NCBI RefSeq assembly: GCF_050632745.1
Contig: NZ_JBODSD010000005.1
Coordinates: 390,352-454,351, forward strand
Reading direction: 5' to 3'
DNA: 64,000 nucleotides
Source: Mumia sp050632745
GTDB lineage: Bacteria; Actinomycetota; Actinomycetes; Propionibacteriales; Nocardioidaceae
In this document: one piece after another, positions 49,829 through 58,134 of the stretch
Layout of the letters: each line of letters starts with the position of its first letter
Numbering within the stretch: position 1 is the stretch's first letter
Translations under genes and position numbers: made by a program
The notes under the pieces: generated by a model
What the model saw: the letters and a program-made list of their open reading frames with translations, nothing else
The model's database searches: none
What the model was told of the DNA's origin: nothing

Positions 49829-51391
49829 ATGTCTTTCTTGTCAATCCTCCCGCGGCAACGGACTCGAGTGCTGCCGTTCCTGGTTGCGCTCGTTCTCAGT
49901 GCGACGGTCGTCGTCGCCGCGCCGGCTCAAGCGGCGGAGACCGGATCCATCAGCGGCCGCGTACTCATCAAGCCGACCGACGGACCCGCGACCGGCGCAC
50001 CGGGAATCACCCTCCAGCTCTCCACCGTCAACGGAGGCGACACGGTGGTGGCAGAGACCGAGACGACCGCGGACGGCAGCTTTTCGTTTCCCGACCTCCC
50101 CGACCAGACCTACATCGTGCGGGCGTCTGACGCTCCTGCCCCTTACGCCGACGAGTACTACGGCGACGCCTGGTCGAGGCTCAACGCCACGTGGATCAGA
50201 CTCCGCGGCGAGGACGCCGTGCTCGATGAGATCATCCTGCAGCCGGCAGCCGCCGTGCGCGGCGTGGTCCGGGACGAGCACGGCGACCCCGTCCCCGGCG
50301 TGACCCTCTACGTCGCCGAACCGCCCAGCAACCAGAGTCTGCACTTCACGAGCGGGCCTGACGGGTGGTTCGACACACGGGACGCGGACATCCCCGCGCT
50401 TGTCGCCGGCAGCTACACGGTCGGCGTCACTGCTGCGGGGACAAACGCCTCCGGTTATCCGTACGACTGGCCGACAGCGACCGTGACCGTCGGCCCCGGT
50501 GCGACATCGACGACGGCGCTGAACCTGTCGGTCCTCTCGACGGTCGACTTCACAGTCCTCGCCCCCGACGGCAAACCTCTCGCTCACGCCCCGGTCGTCG
50601 TGTACCACCTCGAGGGCAACCAGTGGCAGGAGGGCCCTGCCGGACGATCGGCCACCGATGCCACCGGGCAGTTCCGCTCAGCCAGCCGGACGAGCAAGCT
50701 CAAGTTTCTCTTCGGCGTCCCCGACGGCTACACGGGGCCACCGGCCGTCGCTGAGTACTGGAAGGACGCCTACGAGCTCGGCGACGCGACGATGATCGAC
50801 CTCAGCGGACCGGAGAGCCACCGTCAGTACACCGTGCAGCTGGGGCCTGCTCCCACGATCTCGGCCGCGACCCCGGCGATCTCAGGTGTCGCACGGGCTG
50901 GCTCGACGCTGCAGGTCCGGCCGGGGCGGTGGTCGCCGTCGGGCCTGACGATCCGCCACCAGTGGCGCGCAAACGGTGTCGCCGTCGCGGGAGCCACCGC
51001 TGCCACGTTCCGGGTCACCAATGCTCAGGCGGGGAAGCGGATCACCGTGACCACGAGCGCCTCGAAGACCGGCTACGCCACAGCGTCGCGGACGTCCGCG
51101 GCCACCGCACCGGTCCTCGGCACCCTCACGACCAGACGACCGATCATCACCGGCACGGCCAAGAAGGGCAAGAAGCTGAAGGCGCGGACGAAAGCCTGGG
51201 GTCCTTCCCCTGTCCGGCTGCGCTACCAGTGGTATCGCAACGGCAAGAGGATCTCGAAGGCGACGAGGTCGTCGTACCGGCTCACCAAACGTGACGTCGG
51301 CAAGCGAATCACGGTCAAGGTCACCGGCACGCGCACGTCGTACGCGACAGCGAGCCGCCTCAGCAAGAAGACCGCGAAGGTCCGGAAGTAG
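49829..51391 (+). CDS. Secreted multidomain protein with carboxypeptidase-regulatory-like and Ig-like repeats
   Basis: A 520-residue exported protein. The signal peptide is VLPFLVALVLSATVVVAAPAQAAE. Residues 40-110 and 135-230 are carboxypeptidase regulatory-like/CNA-B-type beta sandwiches (GSISGRVLIKPTDG; AVRGVVRDEHGDPVPGVTLYVAE). Residues 350-520 hold two repeats of the pattern G-x-L-x-V-x6-W-x-P-x5-YQW-x-RNG-x(8-12)-Y-x-LT-x2-D-x-GK-x-ITV-x-V, an Ig-like module common in actinobacterial surface proteins. The C-terminal 90 residues are very Lys/Arg-rich. It has no anchor, so it is probably released or wall-associated. Confidence 0.8.
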   Translation: MSFLSILPRQRTRVLPFLVALVLSATVVVAAPAQAAETGSISGRVLIKPTDGPATGAPGITLQLSTVNGGDTVVAETETTADGSFSFPDLPDQTYIVRASDAPAPYADEYYGDAWSRLNATWIRLRGEDAVLDEIILQPAAAVRGVVRDEHGDPVPGVTLYVAEPPSNQSLHFTSGPDGWFDTRDADIPALVAGSYTVGVTAAGTNASGYPYDWPTATVTVGPGATSTTALNLSVLSTVDFTVLAPDGKPLAHAPVVVYHLEGNQWQEGPAGRSATDATGQFRSASRTSKLKFLFGVPDGYTGPPAVAEYWKDAYELGDATMIDLSGPESHRQYTVQLGPAPTISAATPAISGVARAGSTLQVRPGRWSPSGLTIRHQWRANGVAVAGATAATFRVTNAQAGKRITVTTSASKTGYATASRTSAATAPVLGTLTTRRPIITGTAKKGKKLKARTKAWGPSPVRLRYQWYRNGKRISKATRSSYRLTKRDVGKRITVKVTGTRTSYATASRLSKKTAKVRK

Positions 51392-51405
51392 CCACGCCCC
51401 ATCAC

Positions 51406-51459
51406 GCGACACGAAGGCGCCCCGACCGACAGGTCGGGGCGCCTTCGTCGTACCCGGCG
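51406..51459. repeat. 54-bp hairpin repeat, copy 2
   Basis: Identical over 54 bp to 49697-49750, including the 17-bp stem and GACA loop. It lies 14 bp after the stop of the secreted-protein gene and 12 bp before the convergent MarR stop, so it could terminate both. Confidence 0.9.
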
Positions 51460-51471
51460 CGAAACAGGCCG

Positions 51472-51966
51472 TCAGCAGCTCTCGCTGCACGTCAGGTCGG
51501 GATCGGCTCGGGCGACGATCGCGCGGGCGGCTTCTCCGAGCGCGGCCAGCTGCTCCGGCTCGAGCGCGTCGACGACGAGGCGACGCACCTCCCTGACGTG
51601 AGCGGGGGCGACCTCGCGGAGCTTGGCCAGACCCTCGGGCGTGAGCACCGCGCTCGTACGCCGGCCGGCCTCGACGCACGCGACGCGCTGGACCCATCCG
51701 GCCCGCTCCAGTCGCGCGATCGCGTGCGACAGCCGCGACGGCGACCCCTGGGCGAGGATCGCGAGGTCGCTCATCGGCACTCCCCCGTGCGGCGCCTCGG
51801 ACAGGTGCGCGAGCACGTGGTACTCGAAGCTGTTCATGCCCGCGTCCCGCTTGAGCTGGGCGTCGAGCGCGACGGGCAGCGTGGCGAGGAGTGCGACGAC
51901 GGACCGCCAGTCGGCCTGCTCGTCGATCGACAGCCACGGCACGTCGGTGGTCGTGGGATCCGTCAT
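51472..51966 (-). CDS. MarR-family regulator
   Basis: A 164-residue winged-helix repressor: AQLKRDAGMNSFEYHVLAHLSEAPHGGVPMSDLAILAQGSPSRLSHAIARLERAGWVQRVACVEAGRRTSAVLTPEGLAKL. A cysteine in VACVEAGRR and two near the C-terminus (LTCSESC) could sense oxidants. It is divergent from the azoreductase-like gene, with two palindromic sites between them. Confidence 0.88.
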   Translation of the reverse strand: MTDPTTTDVPWLSIDEQADWRSVVALLATLPVALDAQLKRDAGMNSFEYHVLAHLSEAPHGGVPMSDLAILAQGSPSRLSHAIARLERAGWVQRVACVEAGRRTSAVLTPEGLAKLREVAPAHVREVRRLVVDALEPEQLAALGEAARAIVARADPDLTCSESC

Positions 51967-51988
51967 GCCTCGATCGTATCGGCCCCAT

Positions 51989-52035
51989 TTGAATGTTCAA
52001 CGCAATTCGCCTACGGTACGGAGTTGAACATTCAA
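51989..52035. promoter_or_regulatory. Two palindromic MarR operators
   Basis: TTGAATGTTCAA (51989-52000) and TTGAACATTCAA (52024-52035) are each near-perfect palindromes and their centres are 35 bp apart. Both are AT-rich islands between the divergent MarR and azoreductase starts, of the usual MarR operator type. They predict co-repression of both genes. Confidence 0.75.
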
Positions 52036-52076
52036 GTGGCGGAGGAGTCGCCCCTCCCCGACCGAAGGAGACACCC

Positions 52077-52709
52077 ATGGCCGTGCTGCGCGTCGACGCG
52101 AGCATCCAGGGACCCCAGTCCGCGAGCAGCGCGCTCGCCGACGTCGTCGTCGCCCAGCTCACCGCTGGTCGCCCCGACGAGACGATCGTCAGTCGGCACC
52201 TCGGCACCGACCCCCTCCCCGCTGATGCCTGGGCCACCGCCGTCGGTGCGGCCTGGACGCCCGAGGACCGACGGACCGCCGCGCAGGTCGAGGCGGCCAC
52301 GCTCGCGACCACGGTCTCGGACGAGCTGCGTGCTGCCGACGCGGCTGTGCTCGCGCTCCCGCTCTACAACTGGGGCGTCTCCCAGCACGTGAAGACGTGG
52401 ATCGACCTCGCCATCGCCGGGGGTCGCCCGGGTGAGCCGCTCCTCGCCGGGAAGCCCACCGTGCTCATCACCACCCGCGGCGGCGCCTACGGACCCGGCA
52501 CGCCGAAGGAGGGGTGGGACCACAGCATCGACTACCTGCGCCGCATCGTCGGAGACGTGTGGAACGCCGACCTGACCGTCATCGAGCGCGAGTTCACCCT
52601 GGTCGGCGTCAACCCGGCGCTCGACGAGTTCCAGGAGGTCGCGGAGCTGATGAAGAAGCAGGCCGACGAGGAGGCCGCCGCCGCCGGCCGCGCGCTCGCA
52701 ACCCGCTGA
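52077..52709 (+). CDS. FMN-dependent NADH:quinone oxidoreductase / azoreductase (AzoR-like)
   Basis: A 210-residue flavodoxin-fold protein: AVLRVDASIQGPQSASSALADVVV (FMN phosphate loop), ADAAVLALPLYNWGVSQHVKTWIDL (isoalloxazine loop, AzoR type), LITTRGGAYGPGTPKEGWDH. AzoR proteins reduce quinones and azo dyes with NADH. GAAGGAG precedes the ATG. Repression by the divergent MarR protein and induction by quinones or electrophiles are likely. Confidence 0.88.
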   Translation: MAVLRVDASIQGPQSASSALADVVVAQLTAGRPDETIVSRHLGTDPLPADAWATAVGAAWTPEDRRTAAQVEAATLATTVSDELRAADAAVLALPLYNWGVSQHVKTWIDLAIAGGRPGEPLLAGKPTVLITTRGGAYGPGTPKEGWDHSIDYLRRIVGDVWNADLTVIEREFTLVGVNPALDEFQEVAELMKKQADEEAAAAGRALATR

Positions 52710-52747
52710 CGTCGTCCGCCCCGTAGGCGGCGGCGTACGCTCCCTCT

Positions 52748-53230
52748 ATGCCGAGGACCAGGACGCTGCGCATCGACCTCCGCACCGACCGGGAGCTGGG
52801 CCTGGTCGCGGTGCTGCTGGTGGACGGCACGCCGATCCTCCACGACGAGGGAAGCTTCGTCCCGATGTCCGCCGACGAGGTGCTCGGCACCGGAGCGCTG
52901 CTTCCCGTCGACCCACCACGACGGGTCGCGCTGACCGAGTGCGCGTGCGGCGGAGGGGTCGGCTGTGCGAACGCCTCGGTCGTGATCAGCGAGAGGCGGG
53001 GACTGATCCGTTGGACCGAGGCAGCCCACGCCCCGGAGTACTCCGGGGCGGTGCCCGATCCGGACCTCGATCTCGACGAGGACGAGCGGGAGGCGTTCCG
53101 CCCGCGGCCGCTCGACATCGCCGACGTCGCCTTCGACGCCGCTCAGTACCGCGACGAGGTCGACCGGGCGAACGACGACGAGCGCTGGAGGCGTCGCCTG
53201 CAGCGACGTACCGGGACGCGTCGCATCTGA
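52748..53230 (+). CDS. Hypothetical acidic protein
   Basis: A 160-residue soluble protein with a strand-rich start (RTLRIDLRTDRELGLVAVLLVDGTPILHDEG) and a cysteine cluster ECACGGGVGCAN near residue 72. I do not recognise it. TACGCT lies 6 nt before the ATG, which fixes the start and suggests a leaderless mRNA. It converges on ssrA with a shared terminator. Confidence 0.6.
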   Translation: MPRTRTLRIDLRTDRELGLVAVLLVDGTPILHDEGSFVPMSADEVLGTGALLPVDPPRRVALTECACGGGVGCANASVVISERRGLIRWTEAAHAPEYSGAVPDPDLDLDEDEREAFRPRPLDIADVAFDAAQYRDEVDRANDDERWRRRLQRRTGTRRI

Positions 53231-53238
53231 CAGGAATG

Positions 53239-53278
53239 ACGAAGAGGCTCTCGCGATGTCTCGCGAGAGCCTCTTCGT
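53239..53278. terminator. 18-bp perfect hairpin terminator shared with ssrA
   Basis: ACGAAGAGGCTCTCGCGA (53239-53256) and TCGCGAGAGCCTCTTCGT (53261-53278) form an 18-bp stem with loop TGTC. It lies 4 nt after the tmRNA 3' end on the minus strand and 8 nt after the plus-strand gene stop, so it should serve both directions. Its arms begin ACGA.../...TCGT like the 54-bp repeats, but the stem core differs. Confidence 0.85.
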
Positions 53279-53282
53279 GGTG

Positions 53283-53651
53283 TGGAGCTGGCGGGAATCG
53301 AACCCGCGTCCTTCAGCGCAGGACCAGGACTTCTCCGAGCGCAGTCTGTTCTGTCGTGTTCTCAGCCCCGACGCTCGAACAGACACGTCGTCGACAGGCT
53401 CAGTCGCTGTGAGTGTCCCCAGTCAGTCCCGCGACCGGACTAACAGAGCAAGCCTCCTAGTTGAGGCCGGTTACTGGAGCGGAGGCGCCCCCAGGCCGAC
53501 CCTTCGCTTAGCTCGCCTCAGGCGGCGAGGGCGAAGTCAGTGCGCTGATTCTTGGCACTTATTGGTTTCCAAGGAACGTTTACGAGATGACCTTGGATTC
53601 TCGGCTCGCTTCTCCTGGTGCGTACGACCAAAGTCGAAACCGATCAGCCCC
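53283..53651 (-). ncRNA. ssrA: Transfer-messenger RNA (tmRNA)
   Basis: On the minus strand the 5' end GGGGCTG pairs with CAGCTCC at the 3' end (discriminator A; CCA not encoded). The T-arm carries GGGTTCGATTCCC. The tag reading frame (53518-53556) encodes AKNQRTDFALAA then TGA, with the typical actinobacterial ALAA end. It tags proteins from stalled ribosomes for proteolysis, together with SmpB encoded 1 kb upstream on the same strand. Confidence 0.95.
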
Positions 53652-53662
53652 GCTGTGATGTT

Positions 53663-53707
53663 GTCAATCCGTGCAGTGTCAATCCGTGCAGTGTCAAACC
53701 GTGCAGT
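53663..53707 (-). repeat. Three 15-bp tandem repeats carrying TTGACA upstream of ssrA
   Basis: Units at 53663-53677, 53678-53692 and 53693-53707 read (plus strand) GTCAATCCGTGCAGT twice, then GTCAAACCGTGCAGT. On the minus strand each unit boundary gives TTGACA, the consensus -35 hexamer, three times at 15-bp spacing just 11 nt from the tmRNA 5' end. No good -10 is obvious at 17 bp from any of them. Confidence 0.85.
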
Positions 53708-53755
53708 TCACACGGTACCTGGTCCAACCAGAGGGCCGCGAGGGGTATTCCCCGC

Positions 53756-54646
53756 TCACGCGTCGAACAGTCGCAGCCCGTTGTTCCACAGCACGTCCCG
53801 CAGCCAGTCGTCCCCGAGGTCGAGACGTGCGAGCGCCTCGACCTGGTGGGCGTAGGCGTACGGGATGTTGGGGAAGTCGGTCCCGAGCAGCACCTTCGGC
53901 TGGAGGTCGCGCAACCGCGGCAGCAGGTCTCGTGGGTACGGGCTGCCGTCCTCGGTGAAGTCGGTGAAGACCATCGTGGTGTCGAGACGGACGTTCGGGT
54001 AGCGCTCGGCGAGAACGAGGAAGTCCTCGTACTCGGGGATGCCCATGTGCGCGACGATCACGGGCAGCTTCGGAAAGGCCGCCAGCACCCTCCCGATCAG
54101 CTCGGGGCCGGTGTACGTCCCGGGCGCGGGCCCGGATCCGGCGTGCACGACGACCGGGACCTGGGCGTCGGCGAGCGCGCCCCACACCGGGTCGAGCAGC
54201 GGGTCCGTCGGGTCGAAGTCGCCCACCTGTACGTGGGTCTTGAAGATCTCGACGCCCTCGGCGATGCCACGCCGGACGTACGACTCCGCCTCGGGCTCGG
54301 GGTAGAACGTCGCGGACCAGAGCGCGTTGCCGTTGCTCTTCGCGAGCTCGGCCGCCCATTCGTTGAGGAACGGCGCGATGCCGGGCTTGTGGGCGTACGG
54401 GAGCGCCGAGTAGCGCAGCACCCCCATGCGTCCGAGGTGCTCGACGCGCTCGTCCACCGGCCACCGGTAGCGGATCGGCCACGGCCGGCCGGTCAACGGA
54501 CCGACGGAGTCGAAGTAGGCCCAGACCTTGTCCATCACCCGCGGCGGGAGGAAGTGGACGTGGACGTCGAAGAAGCCCGGGATGCCGAGCTCGGCGGCGA
54601 ACGCGGGCAGGTCCTCGTCGCGGAGGCCCTCGCCGGCCGCCGTCAT
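53756..54646 (-). CDS. Amidohydrolase-family (TIM-barrel) hydrolase
   Basis: A 296-residue amidohydrolase-2 type protein. Metal-site motifs are FFDVHVHFLP (first strand HxH), VVVHAGSGPAPG and VIVAHMG (later histidines), and LLGTDFPN (last Asp). It belongs with decarboxylase/lactonase-like members, with substrate unknown. The ATG overlaps the smpB stop (ATGA), an unusual operon partner. It lies between smpB and ssrA. Confidence 0.85.
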   Translation of the reverse strand: MTAAGEGLRDEDLPAFAAELGIPGFFDVHVHFLPPRVMDKVWAYFDSVGPLTGRPWPIRYRWPVDERVEHLGRMGVLRYSALPYAHKPGIAPFLNEWAAELAKSNGNALWSATFYPEPEAESYVRRGIAEGVEIFKTHVQVGDFDPTDPLLDPVWGALADAQVPVVVHAGSGPAPGTYTGPELIGRVLAAFPKLPVIVAHMGIPEYEDFLVLAERYPNVRLDTTMVFTDFTEDGSPYPRDLLPRLRDLQPKVLLGTDFPNIPYAYAHQVEALARLDLGDDWLRDVLWNNGLRLFDA

Positions 54647-55122
54647 CCCGGCATGCCCTTGATCCGCCGGCCGACCTCGGCCTGCACCTCTCGGGTGGCC
54701 TGGCGCTCGGCGATCGCCTGGCGCTTGTCCCATGCCTTCTTGCCCCGCGCGACGGCGATCTCGATCTTGGCCCGGCCGGAGGAGAAGTAGAGCGAGAGCG
54801 GCACGAGGGTCACGCCGGGCGTCGACACGGCCTTCTCGATCTTGGCGATCTCCCGGCGGTGCAGCAGCAGCTTGCGCTTGCGGCGTGCGGAGTGGTTGGT
54901 CCAGGTGCCCTGCGTGTACTCGGGGATGTGCACCCCGTGGAGCCACACCTCTCCGTCCTCGATGTCGGCCCAGCCGTCGGTGAGGTTGGCCCGCCCCTCG
55001 CGCAGCGACTTGACCTCGGTCCCGGTCAGCACCAACCCCGCCTCGTACGTGTCGTCGAGGTGGTAGTCGTGCCGCGCCTTGCGGTTCTGCGCGATCAGCT
55101 TGGTGCCGGTCTCCTTGGCCAT
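54643..55122 (-). CDS. smpB: SsrA-binding protein SmpB
   Basis: A 159-residue tmRNA-binding protein: IAQNRKARHDYHLDDTYEAGLVLTGTEVKSLREGRANLTDGWADIEDGEVWLHGVHIPEY, then HSARRKRKLLLHRREI and the basic C-tail ARGKKAWDKRQAIAER. It delivers alanyl-tmRNA to stalled ribosomes. The length is normal. The ATG at 55122 has a weak GGGAGA upstream; a longer frame is not conserved in composition. Confidence 0.95.
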   Translation of the reverse strand: MAKETGTKLIAQNRKARHDYHLDDTYEAGLVLTGTEVKSLREGRANLTDGWADIEDGEVWLHGVHIPEYTQGTWTNHSARRKRKLLLHRREIAKIEKAVSTPGVTLVPLSLYFSSGRAKIEIAVARGKKAWDKRQAIAERQATREVQAEVGRRIKGMPG

Positions 55123-55210
55123 TCGTCCATTCTCCCAGCGCTGTCCAACGCATTCACGTACGGGCCGCCGCCGATCCGCGCAGACCGGCGGGAGGACGTA
55201 CGGTCGGACC

Positions 55211-56623
55211 GTGGCGGACCGGCAGCACGACACGCGCTGGAGTGCGCTGATCGTCTGCCTCGTCGCGGGATTCATGACCCTGCTCGACGTCAGCATCGTC
55301 AACGTCGCGCTGCCCTCGATCCGAAGCGGCCTCGACGCGTCCGACGCCCAGATCCAGCTGATCGTCGCGGGCTACTCCCTGGCGTTCGGGATCGTCCTCG
55401 TCCCGGCGGGCCGGCTCGGAGACGCGATGAGCCGCAAGGTCGTGTTCTGCGTCGGTCTCGTCGTGTTCACCGGCTCGAGCGCCCTCGCCGGTGCCGCGTC
55501 GGACCCGGCGTGGCTGGCGGCGGCACGCATCCTCCAAGGCGTCGGCGGCGGGCTGATCAACCCGCAGGTCTCGGGCTTCATCCAGACGATGTTCCGCGGC
55601 GAGGAGCGTGGCAGGGCGTTCGGGCTGTTCGGGGCGACGGTGGGCATCTCCACCGCGATCGGCCCCCTGCTCGGAGGCGTGCTGGTCACGCTCGGAGGCG
55701 CCGAGCACGGCTGGAGGTACGTCTTCTTCGTCAACGTGCCGGTCGGCGTCGTGGCGCTGATCCTGGCGCTGCGCTGGCTTCCCGACGCGGAGCGCGGGCC
55801 ACGGGAGTCCCTCGATCCCGTGGGCGTCCTCCTCTTCGCGACGGCGACCTTCCTCGTGCTCCTCCCGCTGGTGGAGGGCGAGCAGGGAGAGGAGCTCGCG
55901 TCCCGGCCGTGGTGGCTGGTCGGTGTCGCCGCGGGCCTGCTGGCGGTGTTCGTCGTGTGGGAGCGAGGCTGGTCCCGCTCGGGCCGCGCGACGTTGGTCG
56001 ACCTCACGCTCCTGCGGGTCCGCTCGTACATGCTCGGCCTCGGCCTCGGCACCCTCTACTTCGCCGGGTTCACGTCGATCTTCCTCGTGCTGACGCTCTA
56101 CCTCCAGAACGGGCTGGGCTACAGCGCGTTCGAGGCAGGGGCGACCCAGATGCCGTTCGCGCTCGGGTCCGCGGTCGCCGCCGTCATCGGGGGACGGCTC
56201 GTCAACCGCTACGGCAGGGCACTGGTCGTGGTCGGGCTCGTGCTCGTGGTCGTCGGCCTGGTCGCGATCGACGTGCTCGTCCCCCACCTCGAGACGCGGG
56301 TGGGACTCTCGCTGGCACCGCTGCTCGCGGTCGCCGGCTTCGGGGGTGGCCTGGTGATCTCGCCGAACGTGACGATCACCCTGTCGGAGGTCGACGTCCG
56401 ACGTGCCGGAGCTGGCGGTGGGATGCTGCAGACGGCCCAGCGTGTCGGCAGCGCGATCGGCGTCGCCCTCGTGCTCGCGCAGTTCTTCGGCCAGCTGGGA
56501 AGCAGCGGCGGCGACTACGCGGCGTCGATGAGCCTCGCCCTGCGGACCACGATCGGGTTCGTGGTCGGAGCGCTGGTCCTCGGCGTGGCCGACCTCGTCA
56601 CCCAGCGTCGACGACGTCCGTGA
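55211..56623 (+). CDS. DHA2-family MFS drug transporter
   Basis: A 470-residue fourteen-helix transporter. Family motifs are MTLLDVSIVNVALPSI (motif D1), VPAGRLGDAMSRKVVF (motif A), AAARILQGVGGGLINPQVSGFI (motif B) and LFGATVGISTAIGPLLGGVLV (motif C), as in EmrB/QacA. TACGGT lies 6 nt before the GTG at 55211, excluding the longer frame that overlaps smpB. It is on the opposite strand inside the smpB-ftsX cluster, so it is probably an insertion. Confidence 0.88.
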   Translation: MADRQHDTRWSALIVCLVAGFMTLLDVSIVNVALPSIRSGLDASDAQIQLIVAGYSLAFGIVLVPAGRLGDAMSRKVVFCVGLVVFTGSSALAGAASDPAWLAAARILQGVGGGLINPQVSGFIQTMFRGEERGRAFGLFGATVGISTAIGPLLGGVLVTLGGAEHGWRYVFFVNVPVGVVALILALRWLPDAERGPRESLDPVGVLLFATATFLVLLPLVEGEQGEELASRPWWLVGVAAGLLAVFVVWERGWSRSGRATLVDLTLLRVRSYMLGLGLGTLYFAGFTSIFLVLTLYLQNGLGYSAFEAGATQMPFALGSAVAAVIGGRLVNRYGRALVVVGLVLVVVGLVAIDVLVPHLETRVGLSLAPLLAVAGFGGGLVISPNVTITLSEVDVRRAGAGGGMLQTAQRVGSAIGVALVLAQFFGQLGSSGGDYAASMSLALRTTIGFVVGALVLGVADLVTQRRRRP

Positions 56624-56641
56624 CCCGCGACCGCAGCCAGG

Positions 56642-58027
56642 TCAGAGCCAGTTCATGGGGTTCGTCGTGTCGCCGTCGAGCAGCACCATGAAGTGCAGGT
56701 GGCACCCGGTCGAGTAGCCGGTCGTCCCGACATAGCCGATGATCTCGCCCCGCTGGACCCGCTCGCCGGGGCGCGCCGAGAACCTCGAGAGGTGGTTGTA
56801 CGTCGTCGCGACGCTGTAGCCGCGCTTCTGGCCGTGAGCGATGATCACGCGGTTGCCGTAGCCCGCGTTGTAGTAGCGGTCGACGACCCGACCTCCGGCC
56901 GCGGCCCGGACCGGCGTCCCGCACGCCGCGCCGAAGTCGGTCCCGTCGTGCAGCTTCCAGTAGTGGAGCACCGGGTGGAACCGCATGCCGTACGGCGACG
57001 TGATCGGGGCGTTCACCGGGTACGAGAGGGTGCTGCCTCCGTCGGAGCTGCCGCCCCCTCCTCCTCCGCCGCCGGAGCCACCGCCACCGCCGCCGCCACC
57101 GGAGGAGCCGCCCCCGCCGTCGCGCTTCTTCTGCGCCTCCTTGCGCTGCCGCTCCCGCTCGCGCGCAGCCGCTGCGCGCTCGGCAGCGGCGATCGCCTTC
57201 AGCTTGCTGGAGATCGACGCGCGCTCGGACTCGAGGGCCGCCAGCTGGGCGGCGTCCGACGACCGTGCCTGCTTCGCCGCTGTCTGGGCGGTGGCGTTGG
57301 CCCGGACGAGCACGGTGACCTTGGCCTCCTGCTCGACGGCGGCCTGCTCGAGCCGCTCCTGGAGCGCCAGGTTCTCGGCCGCCTCCTCGCGCTTGACCTT
57401 CACCTCGTCGCGCAGCTTCTCGACCTTCTTGCGGTGCAGGTCGAGGATGACGCTGGTCGCCTCGAGCGTGTCCACCTTCGCGAGCCGAGCGTCGGTGACG
57501 GCCTGGTCGAGACTGACCTGCTTGCCGTACGTCGCCGGGTCGACGCCGTTGACCAGGGCGGAGAACGCCCGCAGGCTCGGCGAGCCCCCTTGCAGCGACT
57601 CGACGGTCATCCGCTCGACCTCGCGCGCCGCCTTGCGCTGGCTGCGCCGGCCCTTCTTGGCGCCCTTCTTCGCGACGACGAGGTCGCCCTGAGCCTTGAC
57701 GAGCGCGGCCTGCATGGCGGCGTCGCGTGCCTGAGCCGCCGCGAGCTGGACCCGCGTCGTCGCCAACGTCGTCCGCGCCGAGGCCAGGCTCGCCTGCGAG
57801 CTCTGGAGCGTGCGGGTCGCCGCCGCGAGCTGGGCGCTCGACTGGTCGAGCTCCGCCTGGGCGCCGGAGATCTGCGACTGGACCTGGTTGCGCCGGTCCT
57901 TGAGGTCGTCCTTGTCGTCACCGAGCGTCGGGCTGGCGACGGCGCCGGTCAGCGCGACGAGCACCGTCAGCGCGAGCGCGGTGCGCATGCGCGTGCCGGC
58001 ACGCCGGGGAAGGACGAGTCGAGCCAC
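56642..58027 (-). CDS. Secreted M23 peptidase with coiled coil (FtsEX partner)
   Basis: A 461-residue protein. After a signal peptide (TALALTVLVALTGAVASPTLG) residues 35-270 form long coiled coils (DRRNQVQSQISGAQAELDQS ... LESERASISSKLKAIAAAERAA). A Gly/Ser-rich linker at about residues 300-330 follows. The LytM domain has HPVLHYWKLHDGTDF (first zinc His and Asp) and HLHFMVLLDG (HxH). The EnvC-like layout directly downstream of ftsX suggests activation by FtsEX at the septum. The start is GTG 58027; ATG 57988 is possible. Confidence 0.88.
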   Translation of the reverse strand: MARLVLPRRAGTRMRTALALTVLVALTGAVASPTLGDDKDDLKDRRNQVQSQISGAQAELDQSSAQLAAATRTLQSSQASLASARTTLATTRVQLAAAQARDAAMQAALVKAQGDLVVAKKGAKKGRRSQRKAAREVERMTVESLQGGSPSLRAFSALVNGVDPATYGKQVSLDQAVTDARLAKVDTLEATSVILDLHRKKVEKLRDEVKVKREEAAENLALQERLEQAAVEQEAKVTVLVRANATAQTAAKQARSSDAAQLAALESERASISSKLKAIAAAERAAAARERERQRKEAQKKRDGGGGSSGGGGGGGGSGGGGGGGGSSDGGSTLSYPVNAPITSPYGMRFHPVLHYWKLHDGTDFGAACGTPVRAAAGGRVVDRYYNAGYGNRVIIAHGQKRGYSVATTYNHLSRFSARPGERVQRGEIIGYVGTTGYSTGCHLHFMVLLDGDTTNPMNWL

Positions 58028-58134
58028 GGGCCTGCCTCTGGTCGGGGAAGTACCGTGCCGACGCTAACCCTCAAGTTGAGCGAGAGGGTGCATTTCGCCC
58101 GTCCCGGCGCGGCGTGTCTCGGGCCGCCACGGCG

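Noticed and set aside
49697..51459. Insertion sequence bounded by the 54-bp repeats
   Set aside because: The repeats are direct with internal hairpins, not terminal inverted repeats, and no transposase or target-site duplication is visible; I keep it only as a repeat finding.
55079..55210. Upstream start for the DHA2 transporter
   Set aside because: The extension overlaps smpB antisense, is cysteine/arginine-rich and lacks membrane character; the leaderless GTG at 55211 starts right before the first helix.
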